From CAXBYZ01 sp963980215 (GTDB lineage Bacteria; Patescibacteriota; Microgenomatia; UBA1400; CG1-02-47-37): DNA of 54,793 bases. The notes beneath the pieces were generated by a model, which did no database searches, was not told the origin of the DNA, and saw only the letters and a program-made list of their open reading frames with translations. How positions within the stretch are numbered: position 1 is the stretch's first letter; the number at the start of each line of letters is the position of its first letter. The translations under genes were made by a program, and so were the position numbers. The stretch is from contig CAXBYZ010000004.1 in the NCBI GenBank assembly GCA_963980215.1, positions 1 through 54,793 on the forward strand, in the 5' to 3' direction. Of the stretch, positions 1 to 6,970 are shown one piece after another.

Positions 1-49
1 ACTGGACCCTCAATGGTGTTTACAGCCAGTTGTTGAGTTTTGTTTAGCT

Positions 50-589
50 TCATTTCAAGTCTTTGTAGAAGTAGATGGTGTCGACAAATTTTTGGTGAAA
101 TTGATGACCTTGAGGAAGTCTGCCATACTTTTTAAAGCCAAGTTTTTTGTATAGTTTGATAGCAACTTTGTTATTAGCTAGACAATTCAGGGTGATTTTG
201 CTAACTTTTAAGGTTGTCTGAGCTTCACTGATGATGTATTCCATTAGTTTTTTGCCGATGCCCTGAGATCGATATTCTTTTAATAAGGCAATTCCAAAGG
301 TGCCAATATGAGTGCTACGACGGCCATTTTTTTCTATATGGCTGGCTCCGATGATTTGATCTCCATCTAAAACTAGAAAATGAAGTTTGGTTTTTTTGTT
401 AATTTGATCGATGGTGTGTTTTAGAAAAGATTTTTCTTCTTCTAGGGTAATTGGTTCTTTGGGGTTTAAAGTAATATATGTGTCTTCGGCTTCGATGGTT
501 TTGGCGTATTTATATAGAGCGTTAAGGTCGGTTGGTTGTGGAAGCCTGATGGAAATAATTTTACCAAGCTTGGTAGTAAGGGTTTTCAT
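50..589 (-). CDS. GNAT family N-acetyltransferase
   Basis: A 179-residue protein with the GCN5-related acetyltransferase fold. The acetyl-CoA pyrophosphate loop is visible as YRSQGIGKKLM near residues 106-116, and the C-terminal part has the typical LYKKLGFKKYG segment. It should transfer an acetyl group from acetyl-CoA to an amine; the substrate cannot be told from sequence. The start codon overlaps the rmuC stop by 4 nt (ATGA), so it is probably the second gene of an rmuC operon and translationally coupled. The family call is secure, the specific function is not. Confidence 0.85.
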   Translation of the reverse strand: MKTLTTKLGKIISIRLPQPTDLNALYKYAKTIEAEDTYITLNPKEPITLEEEKSFLKHTIDQINKKTKLHFLVLDGDQIIGASHIEKNGRRSTHIGTFGIALLKEYRSQGIGKKLMEYIISEAQTTLKVSKITLNCLANNKVAIKLYKKLGFKKYGRLPQGHQFHQKFVDTIYFYKDLK

Positions 590-1590
590 TTTAGTTTTTC
601 AGTCTCTTTTTCTGGAGTGAGAGATCTGGTAGATTCAAGTTTTTGACCAATGAGAGTGAAAGAGGTGGTGACTTCTGAGAACTTGTTGTAGGAGTTGCCG
701 ATGTGAGTGCCTAGGGTGGCTAGCTTGTCTTGGAGTTTTGTGTAGTCACCTTGAATAGCCCTTATGAGGGTAAAAATTTCTTTAGATTTGCTTTCTATTT
801 TTTTACCTTCAAAAGAAAGTAAGATCATCTGAAGGTGAGCATAAAGAGTGGAGGGAGAAACTGAATAAACTCTTTTTTGTCTGGCGTAGTTGCTTAGTTC
901 TGTTAGGTTAGCGATTTCGTAGTAAACGGCCTCTGAGGGAATGTACATTAAGGCAAAATCCATAGTGCCCTCTTCTGGGAGGATGTATTTTTGTGAAATG
1001 GATTTAATGTGTTGTTTGACATCTTTGACAAAAGCTTTGCGGTGAAGGTTTTGATCTTTTTTGTCTTTTGATTTAGCTAGTTTTTGAAAATTTTCCATGG
1101 GGAATTTTGAGTCGATAGGAAGAATGCCGGCATCAGTTTGAATGGCGGCGTCTACTTTGACTCCGGATTTAAATGAGTATTGGAGATGAAAAGAATTCTT
1201 GGGGAACATTTGGGAAATTAGATCTGTTAAAACTTCTTCTCCGATATTGCCTCTTAGCTTTGGAGAGCGTAAGAATTCATTGAGTTCTTGCATAGATCTT
1301 GAAACGGCTGAAAATTGACCGGCTTCTTTTTGGAGAGAGCCGATAACTTTAGTGGCCTTGTCTAGGCGCTGATTCATTTCCTTGGAAGATTGATGGAGGC
1401 TGTTGACTAGATGTTTGTTTGAAGACTGGAGAGAGCTTGAGAGAACGTTTTGCAAGTCTTTGATGTCTTGCTGGGTAGTTTTGGCCCAGTCTAGTAAGGT
1501 AGAATCTTTATTTTTTGAAAGCAACCAAGCGATAATAGAAAAACCTATTATAATTAAGATAATGATTAAATAAAACTCTGGAGAAGTCAT
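586..1590 (-). CDS. rmuC: RmuC-family DNA recombination protein
   Basis: About 334 residues. An N-terminal membrane anchor (residues 5-24, rich in Ile/Leu) is followed by a coiled-coil stretch and then the RmuC core, recognisable from RGNIGEEVL and the VDAAI...LPIDSKFP segment, a PD-(D/E)xK-like nuclease fold in known members. RmuC limits DNA inversions and is thought to act near structured DNA. I chose the ATG at 1590 (MTSPEFYL) over upstream ATGs at 1608 and 1641, because those would run into or past the divergent gene at 1611 and because a TAGAAT -10 lies 8 nt before 1590. It is followed by the overlapping GNAT gene. Confidence 0.85.
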   Translation of the reverse strand: MTSPEFYLIIILIIIGFSIIAWLLSKNKDSTLLDWAKTTQQDIKDLQNVLSSSLQSSNKHLVNSLHQSSKEMNQRLDKATKVIGSLQKEAGQFSAVSRSMQELNEFLRSPKLRGNIGEEVLTDLISQMFPKNSFHLQYSFKSGVKVDAAIQTDAGILPIDSKFPMENFQKLAKSKDKKDQNLHRKAFVKDVKQHIKSISQKYILPEEGTMDFALMYIPSEAVYYEIANLTELSNYARQKRVYSVSPSTLYAHLQMILLSFEGKKIESKSKEIFTLIRAIQGDYTKLQDKLATLGTHIGNSYNKFSEVTTSFTLIGQKLESTRSLTPEKETEKLK

Positions 1591-1591
1591 A

Positions 1592-1604
1592 TAGAATAAT
1601 TCTA
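1592..1604. promoter_or_regulatory. Palindromic shared -10 (bidirectional promoter)
   Basis: TAGAAT at 1592-1597 reads toward the + strand gene at 1611, and ATTCTA at 1599-1604 is TAGAAT reading toward rmuC. Together they form a near-perfect palindrome with one central base. The gaps to the start codons are 13 and 8 nt. No clear -35 is seen for either direction. Confidence 0.5.
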
Positions 1605-1610
1605 ACATAT

Positions 1611-1928
1611 ATGAAGAAATCACGAAAAAACTATTTACCAACTTTGATTTTAGTTTTGGTTCTTTGGAGCTTGTTCTTTGGAATGATTTTTTATGTTGAG
1701 CCGGAGTTGGTGAAAAATGTTTTGGTAGATGGCTTGTATTTGCCGTTTTTTTTGTTGTTTATTCCGGCATGTTTTTTTACCTTGGCGTTGGTATTAGGAA
1801 ATACAAGAAGAGGCTTTTTAGTGACTGTTGGTTTGAGTATTTTTTTGGTGTTGAGGGTCTATGAACTGGGCAATATATTAAACTTATTATTGATATCGGG
1901 GATAGTGATAGCGATTGATAGAAGTTGA
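1611..1928 (+). CDS. Small three-helix membrane protein
   Basis: A 105-residue, strongly hydrophobic protein with a positively charged N-terminus (MKKSRKNY) and three predicted transmembrane helices, roughly residues 9-28, 42-62 and 68-102. I do not recognise a named family. It is divergent from rmuC and lies 81 nt upstream of the TrpR-like regulator, but a separate promoter is present between them, so co-transcription is not required. The basic residues before helix 1 suggest a cytoplasmic N-terminus. Its function is unknown. Confidence 0.6.
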   Translation: MKKSRKNYLPTLILVLVLWSLFFGMIFYVEPELVKNVLVDGLYLPFFLLFIPACFFTLALVLGNTRRGFLVTVGLSIFLVLRVYELGNILNLLLISGIVIAIDRS

Positions 1929-1992
1929 CAAGAGTGAAGGTTTTTCACTATAGTTTAATTAGTTAAAGTTATTAATTTAGTTGATTAAACTA
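1925..1992 (+). promoter_or_regulatory. Promoter and inverted-repeat operator of the TrpR-like gene
   Basis: TTGACA (1925-1930), an 18-bp spacer and TATAGT (1949-1954) form a good sigma-70-type promoter. Directly downstream an inverted repeat, TAGTTTAATTAG at 1951-1962 and its near complement TTGATTAAACTA at 1981-1992, overlaps the expected transcription start. The position suggests autoregulation by the TrpR-like protein encoded at 2010. Confidence 0.6.
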
Positions 1993-2009
1993 ATTAGAGG
2001 GTTGAATAT

Positions 2010-2381
2010 ATGCAGGTTTCAAAAAAAGATATTAATAAAAAGATAGAAGCAAAAATATTTAAAAGCTTGTATCAGGTGTTGGCAGATTTAAAACAACCGA
2101 AAGATGTGGAGATGTTTTTGGAAGATACTTTGAGTGAAACTGAAAAAACTGTGTTAGCAAAACGTTTGGGTATTGCGTGTTATTTAAACAACAATAAGTC
2201 TTATGAAAGAATTCGACAAGACTTAAGAGTTTCTTCGGCCACGATTGCTAATGTACAAAAGTGGATGGAGAGTGGTGGTGAAGGTTTGCAACTAGCCTTG
2301 AAAACCATTGAAGCTGACGAGTGGGCAGGACAGATGGCAAACAAGATAAGTGATTCTGTAAAAAAAGTTTTTAAGAGATAA
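2010..2381 (+). CDS. TrpR-family (YerC/YecD-like) transcriptional regulator
   Basis: A 123-residue protein. The central part (LSETEKTVLAKRLGIACYL ... SYERIRQDLRVSSATIANVQ) is the helix-turn-helix of the Trp repressor superfamily, in the YerC/YecD branch common in Firmicutes and CPR. It should bind DNA as a dimer; no tryptophan genes are nearby, so the effector is unknown. A GAGGG Shine-Dalgarno lies about 10 nt before the ATG. The gene has its own promoter and a palindromic operator, consistent with autoregulation. metG follows 29 nt downstream with its own -10. Confidence 0.8.
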   Translation: MQVSKKDINKKIEAKIFKSLYQVLADLKQPKDVEMFLEDTLSETEKTVLAKRLGIACYLNNNKSYERIRQDLRVSSATIANVQKWMESGGEGLQLALKTIEADEWAGQMANKISDSVKKVFKR

Positions 2382-2398
2382 GAGATTAATTTTTTTGC

Positions 2399-2404
2399 TA
2401 CAAT
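2399..2404 (+). promoter_or_regulatory. -10 element of metG, near-leaderless
   Basis: TACAAT ends 6 nt before the metG ATG at 2411. No Shine-Dalgarno is present, so a leaderless transcript is likely. Confidence 0.4.
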
Positions 2405-2410
2405 AAGGTA

Positions 2411-3955
2411 ATGAAAGATAAATTTTATATTACGGCAGCAATCCCCTATACTTCTGGTTTGCCTCATGCTGGTCACACTTTGGAGTACATTATTTCTGAT
2501 GTAGTAAGTAGATACTGGAGACTTTATGGAAAAGAGGTTAGGTTTATTTGTGGGTCTGATGAAAATGGCCAAAAAATTCTTGAGGCTTCAAAAAAAGAAA
2601 AAGTAACTCCTTTGGAGTTGGGAGATAAATATACTAAAGCTTTTCAAGATCATATAAGAAATTTGAATATACAAGTTGATGATTGGAGGAGGGGTAGTGA
2701 TCAAAAACTTCATTGGCTTGGAGTTCAAAATTTGTGGAAAAAATGTTTAGAAAATGGAGATATCTACAAGAAAACATATAAAGGACTTTATTGTGTTGGT
2801 TGTGAACAGTTTTATAAAAAAACTGAGTTAAAAGATGGGAAGTGCCCTGAGCACTTGAGAGAGCCAGAAGTAGTTGAAGAAGAGAATTATTTTTTTAAAC
2901 TTTCTAAATACCAAGATAGGTTGCTGAAATTAATAGAAAGTGATGAGTTGAAAGTTTTCCCTAAAGCAAGGAGGAATGAAACTCTGGGTTTTGTTCGACA
3001 AGGCTTGGAAGATTTTTCTGTGTCTCGTCCAAAAGAGAGATTGGAAGGACTTGGAGTGCCGGTGCCGGGCGATGACTCACAAATAATGTATGTTTGGTTT
3101 GATGCTTTAACTATATATATGACTGCTTCCGGTTGGGGTTATGATGAAACTTTATGGAAAAAATGGTGGCCGGCGGATTTACATGTAATTGGTAAGGGGA
3201 TTTATAGATTTCACACTGTTTATTGGCCGGCGATGTTAATTTCGGCTGGCCTTCCCCTGCCAAAAAGTGTTTTGGTTCATGGTTATGTAACTAGTGGAGG
3301 GCAAAAAATGGCTAAGTCTTTGGGGAATGTGGTGGATCCTGAAGAGCTGTTAAAAAAGTATGGGACTGACCCGGTTCGCTATTACTTGCTTAAAGAAATC
3401 CCCACTCAATCTGATGGTGATTTTACTATTGAGAGATTTAAAAAAGTTTACAATTCTGACTTGGCTAATGGCTTGGGGAATTTAACTTCTAGGATTTTGT
3501 CGATGGCGGAGAAATTTACTGATGGGAAGGTGCCAGAGATTGAGAAAGCAGCCGATGATCATCCGCTGCGAGTAGATGAAAAAATTTATAACTGGAAAAA
3601 GGCTTGGAAAGCGATTGATAAGTATGTACCTGCTTATGAAAACCATAAAGCTTTGGATGGGATTTGGAGATTTATTCACGCTGCGGATAAATATATTGAT
3701 GAGAATAAACCTTGGGAACTAGCAAAAAAGAACAAACAAAAAGAGATTAATTGGGTGGTTTATGGCTTACTTGATGCCTTGCATCAATTGGCGTGGCAAA
3801 TTAATGTTTTCTTACCAGAAACTAGCATGAAGATTGCGGAAGCTTTGTCGATTAAACCGTTGCTTTTGGAGCAGCCAAACTATAAAGATAGTTGGACAAA
3901 TATTAAGCCCGGGGTTAAGATTAAAAAAATTGAAGGATTGTTTCCGAGATTATAA
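2411..3955 (+). CDS. metG: Methionine--tRNA ligase
   Basis: A 514-residue class I aminoacyl-tRNA synthetase that charges tRNA-Met. The HIGH-type motif is PHAGH near residues 19-23 and the KMSKS-type motif is KMAKS near residue 300. A single zinc knuckle is seen around residues 127-145 (CVGC ... CPEH). The length matches the short bacterial form without the C-terminal tRNA-binding (Trbp111-like) domain. The helical anticodon-binding domain runs from about residue 345 to the end. The start at 2411 follows a -10 by 6 nt. The gene ends 47 nt before the convergent RelE-type toxin, with a minimal palindrome between them. Confidence 0.95.
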   Translation: MKDKFYITAAIPYTSGLPHAGHTLEYIISDVVSRYWRLYGKEVRFICGSDENGQKILEASKKEKVTPLELGDKYTKAFQDHIRNLNIQVDDWRRGSDQKLHWLGVQNLWKKCLENGDIYKKTYKGLYCVGCEQFYKKTELKDGKCPEHLREPEVVEEENYFFKLSKYQDRLLKLIESDELKVFPKARRNETLGFVRQGLEDFSVSRPKERLEGLGVPVPGDDSQIMYVWFDALTIYMTASGWGYDETLWKKWWPADLHVIGKGIYRFHTVYWPAMLISAGLPLPKSVLVHGYVTSGGQKMAKSLGNVVDPEELLKKYGTDPVRYYLLKEIPTQSDGDFTIERFKKVYNSDLANGLGNLTSRILSMAEKFTDGKVPEIEKAADDHPLRVDEKIYNWKKAWKAIDKYVPAYENHKALDGIWRFIHAADKYIDENKPWELAKKNKQKEINWVVYGLLDALHQLAWQINVFLPETSMKIAEALSIKPLLLEQPNYKDSWTNIKPGVKIKKIEGLFPRL

Positions 3956-3984
3956 ATATTACTAGAATTACAAGGAATAAATTG

Positions 3985-3998
3985 AAAGTTCGGAACTT
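3985..3998. repeat. Minimal family-A palindrome (AAGTT-CGG-AACTT)
   Basis: AAGTT / AACTT stem with a CGG loop between the convergent metG and toxin genes. It carries the core of the larger GGTTCCGAAC elements found elsewhere in the window. It could act as a weak bidirectional terminator, but has no T-tract. Confidence 0.45.
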
Positions 3999-4002
3999 GA
4001 AA

Positions 4003-4260
4003 TTAGCGGTAGATTTCGCTACGATGGCCAATTTTTAGAATTATGATCATTTTATCTTCTAGGTCAAAAACTACTCTATAATTTCCAATACGAAATCGAA
4101 ATTCTCCTATCTCATTATCAGTTAATTTGTCTGCATAATACAAAGGCTCTTTTTGGCAGAAAAAATCAAGTTTAGAAAAAATTCTAGTTTGGATTTTAAA
4201 AGGAAGTTTTGCTAATTGTTTAAAAGCTTTGGGTTCAAATTTATATTCAAACTTTCCCAT
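4003..4260 (-). CDS. RelE/ParE-type toxin
   Basis: An 85-residue protein with the RelE/ParE fold. The N-terminal helix pair (PKAFKQLAKLP) and the C-terminal strands (RFRIGNYRVVFDLEDKMIIILKIGHR then EIYR) match the family, where the HR-x-x-IYR ending is typical. RelE members cleave mRNA on the ribosome and ParE members poison gyrase; the sequence resembles the RelE/YoeB-like mRNA interferases more, but this is inference. It follows the antitoxin gene by 9 nt and must be co-transcribed with it. Confidence 0.85.
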   Translation of the reverse strand: MGKFEYKFEPKAFKQLAKLPFKIQTRIFSKLDFFCQKEPLYYADKLTDNEIGEFRFRIGNYRVVFDLEDKMIIILKIGHRSEIYR

Positions 4261-4269
4261 ACATTAACG

Positions 4270-4551
4270 TTATTTTATCCCCAAATGTTTTTTTGCTTCT
4301 TTGGCACTAATAAAAGTTTTCGATTGTCTAGCTTTGGAAATGGCTTTAAGGTATTTGGGACTAGATAAAGCCTCAAAATCTTCTAGAAGTGAATCCCAAA
4401 GTTTGTTGGGAATCATAACGCCTAAAGGTTTTTTGTTACGCATAACACGATAAAATTTATTAGCTCTTGAAGCTTTATTAAAAAGTTTGGTGGTTCCGGC
4501 TTGAACTTCCTGAACATTGGTAAAATCTTCTTGGGAAATTAACTGATTCAT
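4270..4551 (-). CDS. Antitoxin of the RelE-type module (Phd/YefM- or RelB-like)
   Basis: A 93-residue protein immediately upstream of the RelE-type toxin. The middle (FNKASRANKFYRVMRNKKPLGVMIPNKLW) resembles the N-terminal DNA-binding beta-alpha unit of Phd/YefM antitoxins, and the charged C-terminal half would wrap the toxin. Its start codon lies 8 nt from a CATAAT -10 and next to a 16-bp perfect palindrome, so it very likely represses its own promoter. The exact antitoxin class is uncertain; the role follows from position. Confidence 0.75.
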   Translation of the reverse strand: MNQLISQEDFTNVQEVQAGTTKLFNKASRANKFYRVMRNKKPLGVMIPNKLWDSLLEDFEALSSPKYLKAISKARQSKTFISAKEAKKHLGIK

Positions 4552-4552
4552 A

Positions 4553-4601
4553 TGTCATAATTATGACATAATTATGACAGTTATGTCAAGTGTTGTATAA
4601 T
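4553..4601. promoter_or_regulatory. Divergent TA/tatD promoters with interleaved operator
   Basis: A perfect 16-bp palindrome TGTCATAATTATGACA is at 4553-4568. ATTATGACA is repeated 11 bp later (4571-4579), and TGACA-gtta-TGTCA occupies 4575-4588. For tatD: -35 ATGACA 4574-4579, 16-bp spacer, -10 TATAAT 4596-4601, ATG 8 nt later. For the antitoxin (minus strand): -35 TTGACA at 4584-4589, 18-bp spacer, -10 CATAAT at 4560-4565, ATG 8 nt later. The repeats cover both -35/-10 sets. Confidence 0.7.
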
Positions 4602-4609
4602 GGGATTTA

Positions 4610-5479
4610 ATGTATATAGATACGCATTGCCATCTTAACCTGAAAGATTTTGAGAGTGATTGGAGAGAAGTGGTTGAAAAAGCTAAAAAAGCTGGTGTTT
4701 CAAAGATGATTGTGGTGGGAGCTGACTTAAGTTCTAGCAAGAGAGCTATAGAAATGGCGGAAGAAGTTGAAGGTCTTTATGCTGTGGTTGGATTTCACCC
4801 ACATCACTGTAAGGGTCTTGATGATGTTGATGAGATGATGGCCTCAATAGAAAAACTTACCAAAAACAAGAAAGTGGTGGCTATTGGTGAGTGCGGGTTG
4901 GATTACCATGTGTATCAAAAATCTAAGTATGAAAAAACTCAAGTAACTGAGGATCAAAAAAAATTGCAAAAACGGGTGTTTGGGAGACAAATTCAATTAG
5001 CTAGTAAATTGAATTTACCTCTAGTAATTCACAATCGAGAAGCTCAAAGAGATATTTTGGATACAATTGACCATTTTTGTAAAAGTGATGGCAAGTACCC
5101 AAAAGGAGTGTTTCATTGTATTTCTGGCTCTAAAAAATTTGTGAAACAACTGATAGAGAGGGGTTTTTATGTAGGGGTAGACGGAAATGTTACGTATAGT
5201 AGTGAGGTTCAGGCTTTAGTAGATGAAATACCACTTGAACGATTGTTGCTTGAAACTGATTCTCCTTGGCTAACACCGGAGCCGTTACGTAGCCAACAGA
5301 AGGTTCCGAACCGTCTTTCGCTAAAGCTGCAGACCGCTGATGGTTTGGAACCAAAATTGAGAAATACTCCTATAAGTGTTAGAATCGTGGCCGAGTACTT
5401 ATCTCAAGCAAAAAATGTTAGCTTAGAAAAAATAAGAGCCTCAACGACTAAAAATGCTGAGGCTTTGTTTAATATATGA
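4610..5479 (+). CDS. tatD: TatD-family metal-dependent hydrolase/DNase with a palindromic-element insertion
   Basis: A 289-residue TIM-barrel hydrolase of the TatD family. It shows the N-terminal DTHCHL metal site, IGECGLDYH (catalytic Glu), VIHNR, FHC and the final ETDSPWLTPEP motif. TatD enzymes are 3'-5' DNases or act on other phosphodiesters. Residues about 231-248, between EPLR and the segment TPISVRIVAE, are encoded by a 53-bp palindromic element. Normal TatD proteins have only a short R-G-K-R-N-E-P loop here, so this is an in-frame insertion close to the active site. The stop overlaps the next gene (ATGA), making tatD the first gene of the glycosyltransferase operon. Confidence 0.9.
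   Translation: MYIDTHCHLNLKDFESDWREVVEKAKKAGVSKMIVVGADLSSSKRAIEMAEEVEGLYAVVGFHPHHCKGLDDVDEMMASIEKLTKNKKVVAIGECGLDYHVYQKSKYEKTQVTEDQKKLQKRVFGRQIQLASKLNLPLVIHNREAQRDILDTIDHFCKSDGKYPKGVFHCISGSKKFVKQLIERGFYVGVDGNVTYSSEVQALVDEIPLERLLLETDSPWLTPEPLRSQQKVPNRLSLKLQTADGLEPKLRNTPISVRIVAEYLSQAKNVSLEKIRASTTKNAEALFNI
5300..5352. repeat. Family-A palindromic element inside tatD
   Basis: Arms GGTTCCGAACC (5302-5312) and GGTTTGGAACC (5342-5352) pair with one G-T wobble. The interior matches two other copies (24055-24105 and 44075-44126), including CTTTCGCT and GCTGCAG. Relative to the 44-kb copy, two stem pairs changed in a compensatory way (T-A to C-G, and C-G to T-A). Confidence 0.85.
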
Positions 5480-6963
5480 GAAAATGGTTGATTAAAAATG
5501 AACGAAAGGTGATCCGCTTTTTGGAAATCATGCCGGGATTTATTTCTTGGTCTTTGATTCTGTTTCCAGTTTGGGGGGCTTTTTTTGTCCCAACTGCAGT
5601 GGCATACTATATTATTGGCTTTGATATTTATTGGCTTTATCGATCTGTAGTAGCGGCAGTTATGGCAGTGATGTCAAATTTTAGGATAAAGGCTGCTCAA
5701 AGATTTGATTGGTTTGGAGAAGTTAAATCCTTTTTGGATTGGGATAGAGTTCATCATATAGTAGTTATCCCCACCTATATGGAGCCTTTGCACACTTTAA
5801 AGAGAACTTTAAAAGGGTTATCTAAACAGACATTTCCAAGAAAGAATTTGACTATAGTTTTGGGTTTTGAAAAAAGAGAAGGAGCGAAAGGGAGAGACAA
5901 AGCAAAGAGATTGTTAAAAGAATTTGACGGGGTATTTGGTAATTTAATTACTACTTTTCATCCTGACTTGAAGGGAGAAGTTAAGGGTAAATCTTCAAAT
6001 ACTGCTTGGGCGGCAAAAATTGCTAAAAAATTGTTAATTGATAAACAAGGTAAGGATATAAATTACTGCACAATAACCTCTAATGACGCAGATGCGATAC
6101 TACATCCTCATTATTTTTCATATTTGTCTTTTAAGTTTTTGGATGATCCGAAGAGATACGAGAGAATTTGGCAGTCGGCTATTCATTTTTATAACAACAT
6201 TTGGAAGTTACCGGTGCTAACTAGAACTTTTAACAGAATATCTAGTGTGGTGGCTACAGGAATTTTGATGAGAAAAGATAGATTGATTAACTTTTCGACT
6301 TACTCGATTAGTTTGAAGTTGGTGGATGATATTGGGTATTGGGATGTTGATGTGATTCCGGAAGATTATCGAATGTTTTTTAAAGCATTTTATGCAACTT
6401 CTGGGAGGGTGGAAGTAGAGCCAATTTTCTTACCAAGTTTTGCTGATGCGGCTGAGGCTCATGGTTTCTGGAATACGATGACTAATCAATACGAACAAAT
6501 TAAGCGGTGGGCGTGGGGAGTGAGCGATGATTCGTATATCATCTTTAAGTGGCTGACTGTGCCTAATATGCCGTTTTGGGAGAAGTCGATTAGATCTTTC
6601 TTTGTGGTAAAAGATCATATCTTGTGGCCAGTAAGTTGGTTTGCAATTACTCTGGGAGCAAACATTCCACCTTTGCTTAATAAAGATTTTAATCGAACTA
6701 TTATTGGTAAAACCTTACCTCAAGTTTCATCTGGAATCTTGACAATTACTTTAGTAGCGATGATAGCGATTATTTTTATTGACTGGCAACAGAAACCAAA
6801 AGCTCCAAAGGGAACTAAGTGGTGGAGGAAAGCGATCAGTCCGTTTGAGTTTGTCTTATTGCCAATAATTGGGTTCTTTTTTACAGCTTTACCTGGCTTG
6901 GACGCACACACGAGACTGATGCTAGGGAGATATATGGAATATAGGGTGACAGAAAAGGTATAA
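5476..6963 (+). CDS. Membrane glycosyltransferase, GT2 family
   Basis: A 495-residue processive-type GT2 enzyme. Two N-terminal transmembrane helices (about 20-65) precede a cytoplasmic GT-A domain with VVIPTYMEP near residue 97, the DxD-type motif SNDADA at 202-207, the ED motif EDYRMFF near 297 and the QIKRWAWG (QxxRW) motif near 341. C-terminal helices follow at about 375-480. These motifs are those of cellulose/hyaluronan-synthase-like enzymes using UDP-sugars. It overlaps tatD by 4 nt and lies 7 nt before the next glycosyltransferase, so an extracellular polysaccharide or glycolipid pathway is likely. The product is unknown. Confidence 0.85.
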   Translation: MRKWLIKNERKVIRFLEIMPGFISWSLILFPVWGAFFVPTAVAYYIIGFDIYWLYRSVVAAVMAVMSNFRIKAAQRFDWFGEVKSFLDWDRVHHIVVIPTYMEPLHTLKRTLKGLSKQTFPRKNLTIVLGFEKREGAKGRDKAKRLLKEFDGVFGNLITTFHPDLKGEVKGKSSNTAWAAKIAKKLLIDKQGKDINYCTITSNDADAILHPHYFSYLSFKFLDDPKRYERIWQSAIHFYNNIWKLPVLTRTFNRISSVVATGILMRKDRLINFSTYSISLKLVDDIGYWDVDVIPEDYRMFFKAFYATSGRVEVEPIFLPSFADAAEAHGFWNTMTNQYEQIKRWAWGVSDDSYIIFKWLTVPNMPFWEKSIRSFFVVKDHILWPVSWFAITLGANIPPLLNKDFNRTIIGKTLPQVSSGILTITLVAMIAIIFIDWQQKPKAPKGTKWWRKAISPFEFVLLPIIGFFFTALPGLDAHTRLMLGRYMEYRVTEKV

Positions 6964-6970
6964 TTAATTA

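Noticed and set aside
5300..5352. Group I/II intron or intein in tatD
   Set aside because: The element is about 53 bp with no intron core, no intein motifs and an intact reading frame across it.
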